From: Zhongshania sp. R06B22
GTDB taxonomy: Bacteria > Pseudomonadota > Gammaproteobacteria > Pseudomonadales > Spongiibacteraceae
Assembly: GCF_040892595.1 (NCBI RefSeq)
Contig: NZ_JBFRYB010000001.1
Location: 620,001-684,000, forward strand
DNA length: 64,000 nt
Direction: 5' to 3'
The translations under genes and the position numbers were made by a program. The notes below the pieces were generated by a model. It was not told where the DNA came from. It searched no databases and saw nothing but the letters and a program-made list of their open reading frames with translations. Positions 37,197-47,281 of the stretch are shown piece after piece. How positions within the stretch are numbered: position 1 is the stretch's first letter; each line of letters starts with the position of its first letter.

Positions 37197-38288
37197 TTAT
37201 AGGTCGAGCTGCAGCGGGCCATTGGCTCTGCTGATACACAAGCGGATTGACGAATTGGTCGCGTTGTTCTGCTCGCCGCTAAACTGATTGGTGGTGCTGC
37301 CCTGTAATTTCTGGCAGCTGCAGGTATTGCAGATACCCATGCGGCACCCAGACTCAACGGCTATTCCTTGGGCTTCTAGCGCATCGAGCAAACTCTCTTG
37401 ATTGGAGACGGTAATAGTTCTGCCGCTGCGGTTTAATTGAATGGCTATCTGTTGCTGGACCTCACTGTTGGCGGTAGTAGCCGGCGGCGTGAAGGCTTCA
37501 GCAGTGAAGTCGCGAGCTTGAGTGCTTAGCAGTGCGCGGGCAGCTTCAACAAAGTCGCTGCCGCCGCAGGCATAAACCATCGTGTCGCGGCAGTCGCCAT
37601 GCAGTTGTTTGATTTGCTCTTCACTTATGCGGCCATCGGCTTGCGCCGCAGATCGCGTTGTCAGCCGGTGGACGTGCAGTTGCGGGTTATTGGCGCACAA
37701 CTGGTTCAGCTCGTCCTTGAAGCAGAAATGCGCGTCATCATAATCCCAATACAGCAAGGTGGTCGGTGGGCAAGTCTTCGTCTCGCAGCGTTGGCGGAGT
37801 AAACCCATCAGGGGGCTGATACCACTACCGGCAGCGAGAAGTAGCGCAGGATTTTCGCATTCGGGGCCGCTTGGCAAGCTCATGCCACCAAAGGCCTGGC
37901 TAATTTCAAGGACGCTGCCGACCTTGATTGCGGTATGTAAATGCCCGCTCATTTTACCCTGTGGGTCATGACGCACGGTTATTTCAAGATTCATTGCAGA
38001 GTTTGCTGTGTTCGATAGGCTGTAACTGCGCGTCAGCCGGCGCCCCTCGATTTCGGCAGTGACATTGATATGCTGCCCCGCCTGGAAGCCAGCGAAATTT
38101 TTGTTGGGCCGCAAATGAATACTAAGGCTATTGCAGCCATTGCGTTCTACACAGAGCACCCGGGCAAAGCAGCGTTGCCAGGCGGCTGTTGTGCCGAACT
38201 CTCGCGCCCAAAAATCATAGCCGTCTGGGCCGATAAGGCTGGCGAGTGCGCGCTTTGAAAAGCTTTGCTTGCTTGTTTGCAGGCTCAT
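37197..38288 (-). CDS. Ferredoxin reductase with 2Fe-2S domain (DesB-like electron donor)
   Basis: The 363-residue protein has an FAD-binding domain (AGQHINVTAEIEGRRLTRSY with the RSYS motif), an NAD-binding domain (PALLLAAGSGISPLMGLLRQ, VYACGGSDFVEAA) and a C-terminal plant-type ferredoxin domain (ESGCRMGICNTCSCQKL, with the last cysteine in IRLCISRANG). Electrons pass from NAD(P)H to FAD to the cluster and on to the desaturase encoded next. The ATG at 38288 is preferred over a TTG codon eleven residues earlier that lies in the operator region. It is the first gene of a two-gene unit. Confidence 0.9.
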   Translation of the reverse strand: MSLQTSKQSFSKRALASLIGPDGYDFWAREFGTTAAWQRCFARVLCVERNGCNSLSIHLRPNKNFAGFQAGQHINVTAEIEGRRLTRSYSLSNTANSAMNLEITVRHDPQGKMSGHLHTAIKVGSVLEISQAFGGMSLPSGPECENPALLLAAGSGISPLMGLLRQRCETKTCPPTTLLYWDYDDAHFCFKDELNQLCANNPQLHVHRLTTRSAAQADGRISEEQIKQLHGDCRDTMVYACGGSDFVEAARALLSTQARDFTAEAFTPPATTANSEVQQQIAIQLNRSGRTITVSNQESLLDALEAQGIAVESGCRMGICNTCSCQKLQGSTTNQFSGEQNNATNSSIRLCISRANGPLQLDL

Positions 38289-38322
38289 AATGACGATGTC
38301 CGAGTGTTGATTTCCGGCCAAG

Positions 38323-38376
38323 TATACACATGTATATACGCTCGTGTATACAGTTGTGTATTCATCTGTATATACA
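38323..38376. promoter_or_regulatory. Operator cluster between desB-like and tetR genes
   Basis: Three linked palindromes occupy the short gap between divergent genes: TATACA-CA-TGTATA (38323-38336), TGTATACA (38345-38352) and TGTATATACA (38367-38376). Repeated TGTATA half-sites suggest binding of more than one TetR dimer. The divergent TetR protein is the natural candidate (inference). Confidence 0.7.
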
Positions 38377-38428
38377 GGCGCCTAAACATGCATTAGGCTG
38401 TCGGCATGAATTCAGGTGGTGATGCTTA

Positions 38429-39085
38429 ATGAGCAGAATAGAATTAGAAGCAGTGGCTTTAACTGAGCGTGAAGCTCGCAAGGGCTCTGTGGCGGCGCAA
38501 GACCTTATGGATGCTGCTGTGGGCTTATTGGATTCGCACCGCAGCGTGTCGACCTTAAGCTTGCGAGAAATAGCCCGCGCCGCAGGGATTGCGCCAAACA
38601 CCTTTTATCGTCACTTTCGTGACGTCGATGAATTGACGGTGGCGGTGATTGATCAGGCTGGTCGCAGCTTGCGCGGGATTATTCGAGAGGCGAGGCAGCG
38701 CCTGTCGATTGAACGCAGCGCCATCCGCACTTCGGTTGAGGCCTTTATGGATCAACTTGACGCTGATCAGCGATATTTACATGTCTTGCTGCGGGAGATG
38801 TCCACTGGCTCCGAAGCCTTTCGCCAGGCGGTAGACCGCGAACTTAGTTATTTTGAAGATGAGTTGCGGGAAGAGCTGGAAAAAATATCCGCTGCCACAG
38901 GCCATAAAGTTCATGAGCCGGGTTTGGCGGCCAAGGCGATTACCCGCTTGGTAGTGGCTATGGGCGCCAGTGCGGCGGACGCATCTAAGGAGCGTCGCGG
39001 CGAGATTACTGAGCAAACAGTGGTGATGATTCGTATGATTATGGAGGGTGCAGAGCAATTGGCGCGGAAAGCCGCCGAGGCTTGA
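38429..39085 (+). CDS. TetR-family regulator (FabR/DesT-like)
   Basis: The 218-residue protein has the FabR/DesT-like helix-turn-helix: DLMDAAVGLLDSHRSVSTLS, LREIARAAGIAPNTFYRHFR, DVDELTVAVIDQAG. The C-terminal half shows the FabR pattern (DQLDADQRYLHVLLREMSTG, LAAKAITRLVVAMGASAADA). DesT and FabR sense acyl-CoA or acyl-ACP saturation and repress desaturase or fabA/fabB genes. It is divergent from the reductase-desaturase pair with TGTATA palindromes between them, so it probably adjusts membrane unsaturation locally. Whether it also controls fabAB is unknown. Confidence 0.9.
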   Translation: MSRIELEAVALTEREARKGSVAAQDLMDAAVGLLDSHRSVSTLSLREIARAAGIAPNTFYRHFRDVDELTVAVIDQAGRSLRGIIREARQRLSIERSAIRTSVEAFMDQLDADQRYLHVLLREMSTGSEAFRQAVDRELSYFEDELREELEKISAATGHKVHEPGLAAKAITRLVVAMGASAADASKERRGEITEQTVVMIRMIMEGAEQLARKAAEA

Positions 39086-39166
39086 AGTGTTACTAGCTTA
39101 CAAAAAGCGTCATGCCGGATTTGATCTGACTGCGGCGCTATCCTCTGCGGTTTCCCTCCATTGCCT

Positions 39167-39604
39167 TTATAGGTACTTCAGCCAGTCGTCGGTGAATTTG
39201 TCTATTTGCCCGTAAACATGTTCAAAGGCTTCCACGCTCTTCCGATAGGGATCCGGAACCGGCTGATTTTCTGACCACTTACCCAGCAGAAAGGTTTTGC
39301 CGCTCACTTGCTGGGCAAGGTCGGTGACGCCTTTAATGTGTCGTTGCTCCATAACCAAAATTAAATCTGCCTGCAACAGCATCTCGGTAGTGAGTTGGCG
39401 CGCACGGTGTTCACTGGCGTCTACGCCATTGTCGATAAGGAGTTGGCCGGCGCTGGGATCAATAGGCTTGTCGACTAAAGCGCCTAAACCCGCCGAGTGA
39501 ATGATGGTATTGGGTTTGTGGGCGAGCTTGTGTTTTAACAGGTATTCTGCAGATGGGCTGCGGCAAATATTACCTATACATACCATCAGAATATTATTGA
39601 ACAT
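39167..39604 (-). CDS. Low-molecular-weight protein tyrosine phosphatase
   Basis: The 145-residue protein shows the catalytic loop MVCIGNICRSPSAEYLL (CX5RS, with the acting cysteine near residue 10) and the general acid in VPDPYRKSVEAFEHVY. Bacterial members such as Wzb remove phosphate from tyrosine kinases (Wzc) that control capsule export. No such kinase is next to it, but the window does hold a polysaccharide locus 26 kb away, so a link is possible but not shown. The gene lies alone between the desT-like gene and tkt. Confidence 0.94.
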   Translation of the reverse strand: MFNNILMVCIGNICRSPSAEYLLKHKLAHKPNTIIHSAGLGALVDKPIDPSAGQLLIDNGVDASEHRARQLTTEMLLQADLILVMEQRHIKGVTDLAQQVSGKTFLLGKWSENQPVPDPYRKSVEAFEHVYGQIDKFTDDWLKYL

Positions 39605-39767
39605 GGGGTTTGGGGCCTGAATGGTTTGTCGAGGGCATGATTTTCGCTGTCGAAGAGCCGTGGTGCAAGTAAATTGGCCATTTTTACGGTTCTGTTGTTT
39701 GCTGTCTGGTCGCCGGTAGGGGAAAATACCGCCACTTTGCAGCCCGCATAAATTTCAGGAGCCACCG

Positions 39768-41765
39768 ATGCCCTCACGTAGTGATCTAGCTAACGCGATT
39801 CGCGCCCTCAGTATGGATGCCGTTCAGAAAGCCAAATCTGGTCATCCAGGCGCCCCGATGGGGATGGCCGATATTGCCGAAGTATTGTGGCGCGATTATC
39901 TCCAGCACAACCCCAATAATCCGTCTTGGGTAAACCGTGATCGCTTTGTGCTTTCTAACGGCCACGGCTCGATGCTTATCTATTCACTGCTGCATCTCTC
40001 AGGTTACGACCTAGCCATTGAAGACTTGCAGCAGTTCCGCCAATTGCACAGTCGCACCCCGGGCCATCCTGAATACGGTTACACACCGGGTGTAGAGACA
40101 ACTACCGGTCCATTGGGGCAGGGACTTGCCAATGCGGTGGGTATGGCAGTGGCAGAGAAGGTGTTGGCTGCGCAATTCAATCGCGCCGGATTCGATATTG
40201 TCGATCACTACACCTACACATTCCTCGGCGATGGCTGCATGATGGAAGGTATTTCCCATGAAGTGTGTTCATTGGCGGGCACCTTGGGTTTAGGCAAGCT
40301 GATTGCCTTTTACGACGACAACGGCATTTCGATTGACGGTGAAGTAGAAGGTTGGTTTACCGACGACACCCCAGCTCGCTTTGAAGCCTACGGCTGGCAT
40401 GTTATTCCCGCGGTGGATGGCCACAATAGTGCGGAGATTGCCCGCGCCATTGAAGCAGCCCACGCAGAAAGTAATAAACCGACGCTGATCTGCTGCAAAA
40501 CTATCATCGGCAAAGGCTCACCCAACAAGCAAGGCAAAGAAGAGTCGCACGGCGCCGCCTTAGGTGATGCTGAAATTGCCCTTACCCGCGAAGCCTTGGG
40601 CTGGCCGCATGCCCCCTTTGAAATTCCAGAAGAAATCTACGCTGAGTGGAATGCGCAAGAGAAGGGCAAGGCACTAGAAGCTGATTGGGATGAAGCCTTT
40701 GAAGCCTACGCAACTCAGTATCCCGAACTGGCAGCCGAGTTTGGACGTCGTGCGGCCGGTGATTTGCCAGCAGATTTTGCCGATAAGGCCACGGCCTATA
40801 TTGCCCAGTGCCAGGCAGAATCTAAGGAAGTGGCTACCCGTAAAGCCTCACAACTGTGCTTGGAAGCCTACGGCGCAATGCTGCCAGAGCTGTTTGGCGG
40901 TTCGGCAGATTTGGCCGGTTCCAACCTCACGATTTGGAGCGGTGCCAAAGCCATCGACGCCAAAGACGCCAGCGGCAACTACCTGCATTATGGGGTTCGC
41001 GAGTTCGGTATGTCGGCGATGATGAACGGTATCGCCCTTCACGGCGGCTTCATTAACTATGGCGCGACCTTTCTAGTATTTATGGAATATGCTCGCAACG
41101 CCGTGCGTATGGCGGCCATCATGGGCCAGCGCTTAATTCATGTTTATACCCATGACTCAATCGGTCTAGGTGAAGACGGCCCAACGCATCAGCCAGTTGA
41201 GCAAATTGCGAGCTTGCGCGGCACGCCTAATATGTCGTTGTGGCGCCCCTGCGATATGACTGAATCTGCGGTAGCGTGGAAAGCCGCTCTTGAGCGCACA
41301 GACGGCCCAAGTGCATTAATCTTTACTCGCCAAGCACTGCCGCATCAGCAGCGCAGCGACGAACAGCTTGCCGCAGTGGCTCGCGGTGGCTATGTATTGA
41401 GCGACTGCGACGGTGAGGCAGAGGCCATCATTATTGCCACTGGCTCAGAAGTTAAATTGGCCATGGCGGCTCAGGAAATTTTGAGCGCTAAGGGCAAAAA
41501 AGTGCGGGTTGTGTCCATGCCCAGCACCGATGTCTTCGATAGCCAAGACGGCGATTACCGCGAATCTGTGTTGCCAAGCAATATACCCACCCGCGTTGCT
41601 GTTGAAGCAGCGCATCGTGACTACTGGTATAAATATGTTGGTTTAGATGGGCGTATTGTGGGTATGGATAGCTTTGGCGAATCGGCACCTGCAGAGGCTT
41701 TGTTTGAATATTTTGGTATCACCACCGAGGCTGTTGTTGAAGCCGTTGAGGATTGCCTAGACTGA
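39768..41765 (+). CDS. tkt: Transketolase
   Basis: The 665-residue thiamine-diphosphate enzyme moves two-carbon units between sugar phosphates. The N-terminal domain has [20 protein letters not shown] and [20 protein letters not shown] (the ThDP-binding GDG...). The pyrimidine domain has [20 protein letters not shown] and [20 protein letters not shown]. The length and motifs are those of E. coli TktA. CAGGAG upstream of the ATG is the ribosome site. Its TGA overlaps the ATG of epd (TGATG), and pgk and fba follow, so the four form a carbon-metabolism cluster. Confidence 0.98.
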   Translation: MPSRSDLANAIRALSMDAVQKAKSGHPGAPMGMADIAEVLWRDYLQHNPNNPSWVNRDRFVLSNGHGSMLIYSLLHLSGYDLAIEDLQQFRQLHSRTPGHPEYGYTPGVETTTGPLGQGLANAVGMAVAEKVLAAQFNRAGFDIVDHYTYTFLGDGCMMEGISHEVCSLAGTLGLGKLIAFYDDNGISIDGEVEGWFTDDTPARFEAYGWHVIPAVDGHNSAEIARAIEAAHAESNKPTLICCKTIIGKGSPNKQGKEESHGAALGDAEIALTREALGWPHAPFEIPEEIYAEWNAQEKGKALEADWDEAFEAYATQYPELAAEFGRRAAGDLPADFADKATAYIAQCQAESKEVATRKASQLCLEAYGAMLPELFGGSADLAGSNLTIWSGAKAIDAKDASGNYLHYGVREFGMSAMMNGIALHGGFINYGATFLVFMEYARNAVRMAAIMGQRLIHVYTHDSIGLGEDGPTHQPVEQIASLRGTPNMSLWRPCDMTESAVAWKAALERTDGPSALIFTRQALPHQQRSDEQLAAVARGGYVLSDCDGEAEAIIIATGSEVKLAMAAQEILSAKGKKVRVVSMPSTDVFDSQDGDYRESVLPSNIPTRVAVEAAHRDYWYKYVGLDGRIVGMDSFGESAPAEALFEYFGITTEAVVEAVEDCLD

Positions 41766-42775
41766 TGTTGCGACTGGCCATAAACGGATACGGCCGCATT
41801 GGGCGCTGCGTATTGCGCGCCCTTTACGAATCGCCTTTGCGGGCAAGTATGCAGATTGTCGCCATTAATGAGCCGGCAGATTTGGCGACGATTGCACATC
41901 TGACCAGATACGACAGCACCCACGGGCGCTTTCCCGGTTCGGTAGAGTATCGTCATGGCAGCTTGGTGGTGAATGACGATGTGATCGCGGTAAGTCACCA
42001 TGACGACATGGCGAACGTGGATTGGAGTCGTCACAATATTGACGTGGTGCTGGAGTGTTCTGGTGTTATTAGTCGCTATGCGGATTTAGAGGCACATATC
42101 GAGCGCGGCGCTCGTCATGTGCTGCTTTCTCAGCCCGGCGAATCGGGTATCCCCACTATTGTGTATGGCTTAAACCATCACGAGTTGGATCCTGAGCAGC
42201 GCATTGTGTCCAATGCATCCTGCACAACCAATGGAATTGTGCCGGTCATCGATGTTTTAAATAAAGCCTTCGGCGTGCGCTCTGGTTGCATTACCACCAT
42301 CCACTCGGCGATGAATGATCAGCCAGTGCTAGACGCTTATCATCACACCGATTTGCGAAAAACCCGTGCAGCAGGCTCCTCTATGATTCCGGTAGATACC
42401 GGTTTGGCCGCGGGCATTGGTCGTATTATCCCTGAGCTTGATGGTCGCTTTGCCGCTCGTGCGGTGCGCATTCCAACCCACAATGTTTCTGCTATGGAAT
42501 TAACGGTGAGCTTGGAAGCCGATGTGAGTGTCGAGGATGTAAATGCGGCGCTTAAAATGGCTGCGAATGGGCGCCTGTCCGGTATTTTGGGTTATAGCGA
42601 TGAACCCTTGGCGTCTTGTGATTTTAATCATGATTCGCGCTCGGCGATTGTGGATGCAGGGCAGACCCGTGTTGCAGGGGAACTGGTGAGTTTATTTACC
42701 TGGTTCGACAATGAATGGGCTTATGCAAATCGAATGCTGGATGTGACGGCGCACTGGCTTCAACAAGGCAGCTAA
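41765..42775 (+). CDS. epd: D-erythrose-4-phosphate dehydrogenase
   Basis: This 336-residue member of the GAPDH family oxidises erythrose-4-phosphate to erythronate-4-phosphate for pyridoxal phosphate synthesis. The start is the ATG that overlaps the tkt stop. INGYGRIGRCVLRAL binds NAD and SNASCTTNG holds the catalytic cysteine C153. HSAMNDQPVLDAYH and SMIPVDTGLAAGIGRIIPEL match Epd rather than glycolytic GAPDH, which has QK/GP instead. The tkt-epd-pgk-fba order is a known gammaproteobacterial cluster. A low level of GAPDH activity is possible. Confidence 0.92.
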   Translation: MLRLAINGYGRIGRCVLRALYESPLRASMQIVAINEPADLATIAHLTRYDSTHGRFPGSVEYRHGSLVVNDDVIAVSHHDDMANVDWSRHNIDVVLECSGVISRYADLEAHIERGARHVLLSQPGESGIPTIVYGLNHHELDPEQRIVSNASCTTNGIVPVIDVLNKAFGVRSGCITTIHSAMNDQPVLDAYHHTDLRKTRAAGSSMIPVDTGLAAGIGRIIPELDGRFAARAVRIPTHNVSAMELTVSLEADVSVEDVNAALKMAANGRLSGILGYSDEPLASCDFNHDSRSAIVDAGQTRVAGELVSLFTWFDNEWAYANRMLDVTAHWLQQGS

Positions 42776-42892
42776 GCGCGATTCTTGCATAGATAGTTTT
42801 TGGTGATTGCTGGCGAGTTGACGCCGGTAAAACAGTTAAATGGGTCAAGCCCAGCGATGGCTAAATGACCCTCGGAAAACAGGGAATAGAAC

Positions 42893-44056
42893 ATGGCAGT
42901 AATTGATATGCGGGATTTGGATTTGGCCGGCAAGCGCGTGCTTATTCGCGAAGATCTGAATGTACCTATTGCCGATGGCAAAGTGAGTTCAGATGCGCGT
43001 TTGCGCGCCGCCTTACCAACCTTGAAGTTGGCGCTTGAAGCGGGTGCCAAAGTGATTGTGATGTCTCATCTTGGTCGTCCTACCGAGGGCGAGTTCGATG
43101 CGCAATACTCGCTTAAGCCAGTAGCGGACTATTTAAGTGAGGCGCTAGGTATTCCCGTTGCCTTACTGGACGATTGGCAAAGCGGCGTGTCCTTAGAAAA
43201 TGGCCAGCTTGCCCTGCTTGAAAATGTGCGTTTTAACGTCGGCGAGAAAAAAGACGCTGACGATTTGGCCAAAGCCTACGCCGCACTTTGTGATGTCTTT
43301 GTGATGGACGCCTTCGGCACCGCGCATCGCGCACAGGCGTCTACCCACGGCGTTGCTAAATTTGCACCGATTGCCTGCGCTGGGCCACTGTTGGCTAGTG
43401 AGTTGGATAATCTAGAGCGCGCACTGGCAAATCCGGCGCGCCCTTTTGTCGCCATTGTCGGTGGCTCGAAAGTGTCGACCAAATTAACTGTGCTCGAAAC
43501 CTTGTCAGACAAGGTAGATCAGCTGATTGTTGGCGGTGGTATTGCCAATACGTTTTTAGCGGCGGCGGGCCATAACGTGGGTAAATCGCTGTATGAAGAA
43601 GACCTTATTCCTAAAGCCAAAGCGTTGATGGAGAAGTGTCATATTCCTATTCCCACCGACGTTATTACCGGCAAAAAATTCGACGCCAATGAGCCGGCGA
43701 CTCTGCGTCCGGTTGAAAATGTGGGTGATGACGATATGATTTTTGATATCGGTCCGGTGTCTGCCGCCTGTGTTGCCCAAATTTTGAAACAAGCGGGCAC
43801 TATTATATGGAACGGCCCAGTTGGGGTATTTGAATTCGATCAGTTTGCTGACGGCACTGAAGATATTGCCCGTGCTATCGCTGAATCCAGTGCATTTTCC
43901 ATTGCCGGCGGTGGTGATACCCTAGCCGCAGTGGACAAGTTTGGTATTGCCGATCAAGTGTCGTATATCTCGACTGGTGGTGGCGCATTTTTAGAATATG
44001 TAGAAGGCAAGGTATTGCCTGCTGTAGCGATCTTGGAAGAGCGCGCTAAAACCTAA
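42893..44056 (+). CDS. pgk: Phosphoglycerate kinase
   Basis: The 387-residue enzyme transfers a phosphate from 1,3-bisphosphoglycerate to [22 protein letters not shown] at the N-terminus is the signature, with [14 protein letters not shown] for substrate binding. [29 protein letters not shown] and the ATP-binding [12 protein letters not shown] are seen later. The length is standard. It lies 117 bp after epd, with a short AT-rich gap and a GGAAT before the ATG. A hairpin overlaps its 3' end. Confidence 0.98.
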   Translation: MAVIDMRDLDLAGKRVLIREDLNVPIADGKVSSDARLRAALPTLKLALEAGAKVIVMSHLGRPTEGEFDAQYSLKPVADYLSEALGIPVALLDDWQSGVSLENGQLALLENVRFNVGEKKDADDLAKAYAALCDVFVMDAFGTAHRAQASTHGVAKFAPIACAGPLLASELDNLERALANPARPFVAIVGGSKVSTKLTVLETLSDKVDQLIVGGGIANTFLAAAGHNVGKSLYEEDLIPKAKALMEKCHIPIPTDVITGKKFDANEPATLRPVENVGDDDMIFDIGPVSAACVAQILKQAGTIIWNGPVGVFEFDQFADGTEDIARAIAESSAFSIAGGGDTLAAVDKFGIADQVSYISTGGGAFLEYVEGKVLPAVAILEERAKT

Positions 44057-44067
44057 TTTATTAGGTT
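44046..44067 (+). terminator. Inverted repeat at the pgk end
   Basis: AAAACCTAA-TTTA-TTAGGTTTT is a perfect 9-bp stem spanning the pgk stop codon, ending in four T. It may partly stop transcription or protect the 3' end of an mRNA between pgk and fba. Confidence 0.55.
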
Positions 44068-44125
44068 TTATATAGTGGCCTGCTCGGATCTAAACGAATT
44101 TAGTAAAACTTAAAAGGAACTCACA

Positions 44126-45190
44126 ATGGCACTTATTAGTCTGCGTCAAATGCTGGATCACGCCGCCGAATACGGTTATGGCGTCCCCGCGTTTAATGTT
44201 AACAACCTGGAGCAAACCCGGGCCATTATGGAGGCGGCTCGCGAAACCAATAGCCCCGTTATCATGCAGGCATCTGCTGGCGCGCGTAAATATGCAGGCG
44301 CACCTTTCCTGCGTCACATGATTCTCGCCGCAATTGAAGAATTTCCAGAAATTCCAGTGGTTATGCACCAAGATCACGGCACCAGCCCCGCTATTTGCCA
44401 GCGCTCTATGCAGCTGGGTTTTAGCTCGGTAATGATGGATGGCTCATTATTAGAAGATGGTAAAACGCCGGCTGACTATGACTACAATGTTGCTGTTACC
44501 CGTAAAGTCGTTGAAATGGCGCATGCCTGTGGCGTATCGGTTGAAGGCGAGCTGGGTTGCCTAGGTTCACTGGAAACCGGCCAGGCCGGCGAAGAAGATG
44601 GCGTTGGCGCTGAAGGCATATTGTCTGCGGAGCAAATGCTCACAGACCCAGAAGAAGCCGCTGATTTTGTTGCTAAAACTGGCGTTGATGCCTTGGCGAT
44701 TGCCTGTGGCACTAGCCACGGCGCCTACAAATTTACCCGTCCACCGACTGACGATATTCTTGCGATCGACCGCATTAAAGCGATCCATGCACGTATTCCC
44801 GATACGCATTTGGTGATGCACGGCAGTTCAAGTGTGCCCCAAGACTGGTTGGCAATTATTAATGAATACGGCGGCCAAATCCCTGAAACCTATGGCGTGC
44901 CGGTTGAGCAAATTGCCGAAGGTATTAAATACGGCGTACGTAAGGTGAATATCGACACCGATTTGCGTTTGGCATCAACGGGCGCGATTCGTCGTTTCAT
45001 GGCTCAGAATCCTAGTGAATTTGATCCACGTAAATATCTGCAAGAAACCATTAAAGAAATGAAGGCGATTTGTATTGCCCGCTATGAAGCGTTTGGTACT
45101 GCGGGTAACGCCTCTAAAATCAAACCAATGAGCTTGGAAGCCATGTATATGGAATACGACTCAGGCCGTTTGAACCCTAAAGTAAGGTAA
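44126..45190 (+). CDS. fba: Class II fructose-bisphosphate aldolase
   Basis: The 354-residue zinc enzyme splits or forms fructose-1,6-bisphosphate. The sequence follows the 'Calvin cycle subtype' of class [42 protein letters not shown] (zinc ligands), [45 protein letters not shown] and [13 protein letters not shown]. The subtype name does not imply CO2 fixation. AAAAGGAAC before the ATG is the ribosome site. It is 70 bp after pgk and is the last gene of the tkt cluster. Confidence 0.97.
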   Translation: MALISLRQMLDHAAEYGYGVPAFNVNNLEQTRAIMEAARETNSPVIMQASAGARKYAGAPFLRHMILAAIEEFPEIPVVMHQDHGTSPAICQRSMQLGFSSVMMDGSLLEDGKTPADYDYNVAVTRKVVEMAHACGVSVEGELGCLGSLETGQAGEEDGVGAEGILSAEQMLTDPEEAADFVAKTGVDALAIACGTSHGAYKFTRPPTDDILAIDRIKAIHARIPDTHLVMHGSSSVPQDWLAIINEYGGQIPETYGVPVEQIAEGIKYGVRKVNIDTDLRLASTGAIRRFMAQNPSEFDPRKYLQETIKEMKAICIARYEAFGTAGNASKIKPMSLEAMYMEYDSGRLNPKVR

Positions 45191-45198
45191 TCCCCTCT

Positions 45199-45222
45199 GG
45201 CTGCCTGAGTTTTCAGGCAGCC
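45199..45222 (+). terminator. Hairpin after fba
   Basis: GGCTGCCTGA-GTTT-TCAGGCAGCC is a perfect 10-bp stem starting 8 bp after the fba stop. There is no T-run, so it may be a weak or Rho-assisted end, or an mRNA-stabilising hairpin. Confidence 0.7.
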
Positions 45223-45635
45223 GCATTAACTGCACTCCGCATAGTATTTCCTGTCTTAAAATGCCAATGGCTTCCTCCGTGGCGATTGCCACGCTATAGA
45301 ATTGATCGCCTAGAAGTGGATGGCCGCGCCAATATTGTCGTGGGGCGACTGTGGACGCCGTGCTTATTGGGATTCCGGTTTATATCACCCTGTTTAATTC
45401 GCGATTTTTCCCCACTTCTGTATTATTCAGTAGTTAAGCGTAAGAAAAATTTCGTGCTTGGTCGGTGTCTGCGTTGGCTAAGCTAGTCGGCGTCTAAAAC
45501 TGCGACGGGGGAGTGTGGGGGTATCGTTACGTCCTTAGAGCTTCGGGAGTATGATCAAACACATGAGCATTTAAATACCTGCTGTGTCTAAGGGTTATGC
45601 TCAATTGCTAGAAATCTAAACGGGAGTGTAGTGAC
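45223..45635. other. Intergenic region before the aldehyde dehydrogenase gene
   Basis: I see no gene, repeat or structured element here. A frame at 45286-45486 has no recognisable content and no ribosome site. GGGAGTG 9 bases before the ATG at 45636 serves the next gene. Confidence 0.5.
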
Positions 45636-47081
45636 ATGAACAGTAGTGTAGAGATATCGGACAATATTGAGCAGGCATCTATTCTGCGTGCCGCCTTCGA
45701 TGCGCAGCGAGCGGCTTACCTTGCTGCGCCGGTGCCAGATTACGCGCAGCGTAAGCAGGACTTACTTACCCTGAAGCGCATGATTAATGAGAACCGCGAC
45801 GCAATTATTGCGGCCATATGTGAGGATTACGGCAATCGTTCTCGCCATGAGAGCCTATTTGCTGAAATTATCACCGTTACTGACGGCATAAACGGCATCA
45901 TTAAACAGATGAAAGGCTGGATGAAAGTGCAGCGTCGTCATGTTGACCAAATGATGTTCCCCGGTGGCAAGAACCGAGTTATTCCGCAACCGCTGGGCGT
46001 CGCAGGTTTAATCATCCCCTGGAACTTTCCGATTAACCTGAGCATGACTCAAATTACTGCAGCCTTTGCGGCGGGCAACCGTGCAATGGTGAAAATGTCA
46101 GAAAACTCAATTGCGCTTACACGGCTATTGATCTCGGTGGTGCCTAATTATTTCCCACCCGAGAAATTGATGTTCTTTGAAGAAACAGGACAGGTTGGGA
46201 TCGAGTTTTCAACACTGCCTTTTGATTTGCTCGTGTTTACTGGTTCTGGGCAAACAGGTCGAGCAGTCATGGCCGCAGCGGCCAAAAATTTAACGCCGGT
46301 GGTATTGGAATTAGGGGGCAAAGCGCCTGCCATTGTTGACCCCGATTATCCTTTGGAAAAAGCCGTAGACCGCATTTTATTTATCAAGCAGTTTAATGCC
46401 GGACAGATCTGTACCAACGTCGATTATGTCTTTGTTCACCAAAGCAAAATTGAAGAGTTTGTCAGCGCCGCGCAGAGCTGGGTAAATAAGCATTGCCCAG
46501 ATATAAATAGCCCTGACTACACCTCTATTATCGATAATCGCTCATTGCAGCGCCTCGAAAGTACGCTGGAAGATGCGCGCAGCAAAGGTGCGCGAGTGAT
46601 TAATTTACACGGTGAGCAAACTAGCGATCCAGCAACGCGCAAGATGCCTCTGCATTTGGTTTTAGATAGTAGCGCCGACATGAATATTCGCAGCCGCGAA
46701 ACTTTCGGTCCTCTGCTTCTAGTTATGGCCTACGATCAGCCAAGTGATGTCATTAACTATGTAAACGCCAATGATCGCCCTCTGGCGATTTATCCTTTTA
46801 CCAATAAACGCGCACTGCAAGACCAATACATTGAGAACATTATGTCTGGTGGCGTAACCGTAAATGATGCGCTTTTCCACGTCGCCCAGCACGACATTCC
46901 CTTTGGTGGTGTTGGTCCGAGTGGTATGGGGCATTACCATGGTTACGAAGGTTTCGTTACCTTCTCGAAATTAAGGCCAATATTCTATCAAGCCTCCTTT
47001 TCGCCAATGCGTTTCTTGCGCCCACCGTACGGTAAATTTGCTACCAAATTCTTCGACTTTTTAGTTAAGTTTAAGAGCTAA
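45636..47081 (+). CDS. Aldehyde dehydrogenase (coniferyl-aldehyde type)
   Basis: This 481-residue NAD(P) enzyme oxidises aldehydes to acids. PWNFPINLSMTQITAAFAAG binds the cofactor, FTGSGQTGRAVM is the nucleotide loop, VVLELGGKAPAIVD holds the general base E225, and FNAGQICTNVDYVFV holds the catalytic C259. A hydrophobic/basic tail (FYQASFSPMRFLRPPYGKFA) resembles the ALDH group that includes coniferyl aldehyde dehydrogenases and membrane-linked fatty-aldehyde enzymes. The gene is alone. The actual aldehyde is unknown; a fatty or aromatic aldehyde fits. Confidence 0.92.
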   Translation: MNSSVEISDNIEQASILRAAFDAQRAAYLAAPVPDYAQRKQDLLTLKRMINENRDAIIAAICEDYGNRSRHESLFAEIITVTDGINGIIKQMKGWMKVQRRHVDQMMFPGGKNRVIPQPLGVAGLIIPWNFPINLSMTQITAAFAAGNRAMVKMSENSIALTRLLISVVPNYFPPEKLMFFEETGQVGIEFSTLPFDLLVFTGSGQTGRAVMAAAAKNLTPVVLELGGKAPAIVDPDYPLEKAVDRILFIKQFNAGQICTNVDYVFVHQSKIEEFVSAAQSWVNKHCPDINSPDYTSIIDNRSLQRLESTLEDARSKGARVINLHGEQTSDPATRKMPLHLVLDSSADMNIRSRETFGPLLLVMAYDQPSDVINYVNANDRPLAIYPFTNKRALQDQYIENIMSGGVTVNDALFHVAQHDIPFGGVGPSGMGHYHGYEGFVTFSKLRPIFYQASFSPMRFLRPPYGKFATKFFDFLVKFKS

Positions 47082-47281
47082 TTACACTGTAATTGGCAGA
47101 TACTGTATCTTGGCGTAGTAGCATTATTTAAATTGCTGATAGCTGGGGAGCCTTGTCCTTATGGGACGGGTTTCCGGTGGTTTTGGAAATGTTGACCTGT
47201 TGATTTTGCGCATAGTAAGCGCTTGATCATTCTGTTATACCTTTCTTCTACCATTGTTTTCAGCGGCCAAGATACCGATCT

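Noticed and set aside
41753..41764. Start of epd at the TTG inside tkt
   Set aside because: The ATG at 41765 overlaps the tkt stop and gives the normal N-terminus (LRLAINGYGRIG).
45286..45486. 66-codon frame after fba
   Set aside because: No ribosome site, no recognisable domain and odd composition; taken as chance.
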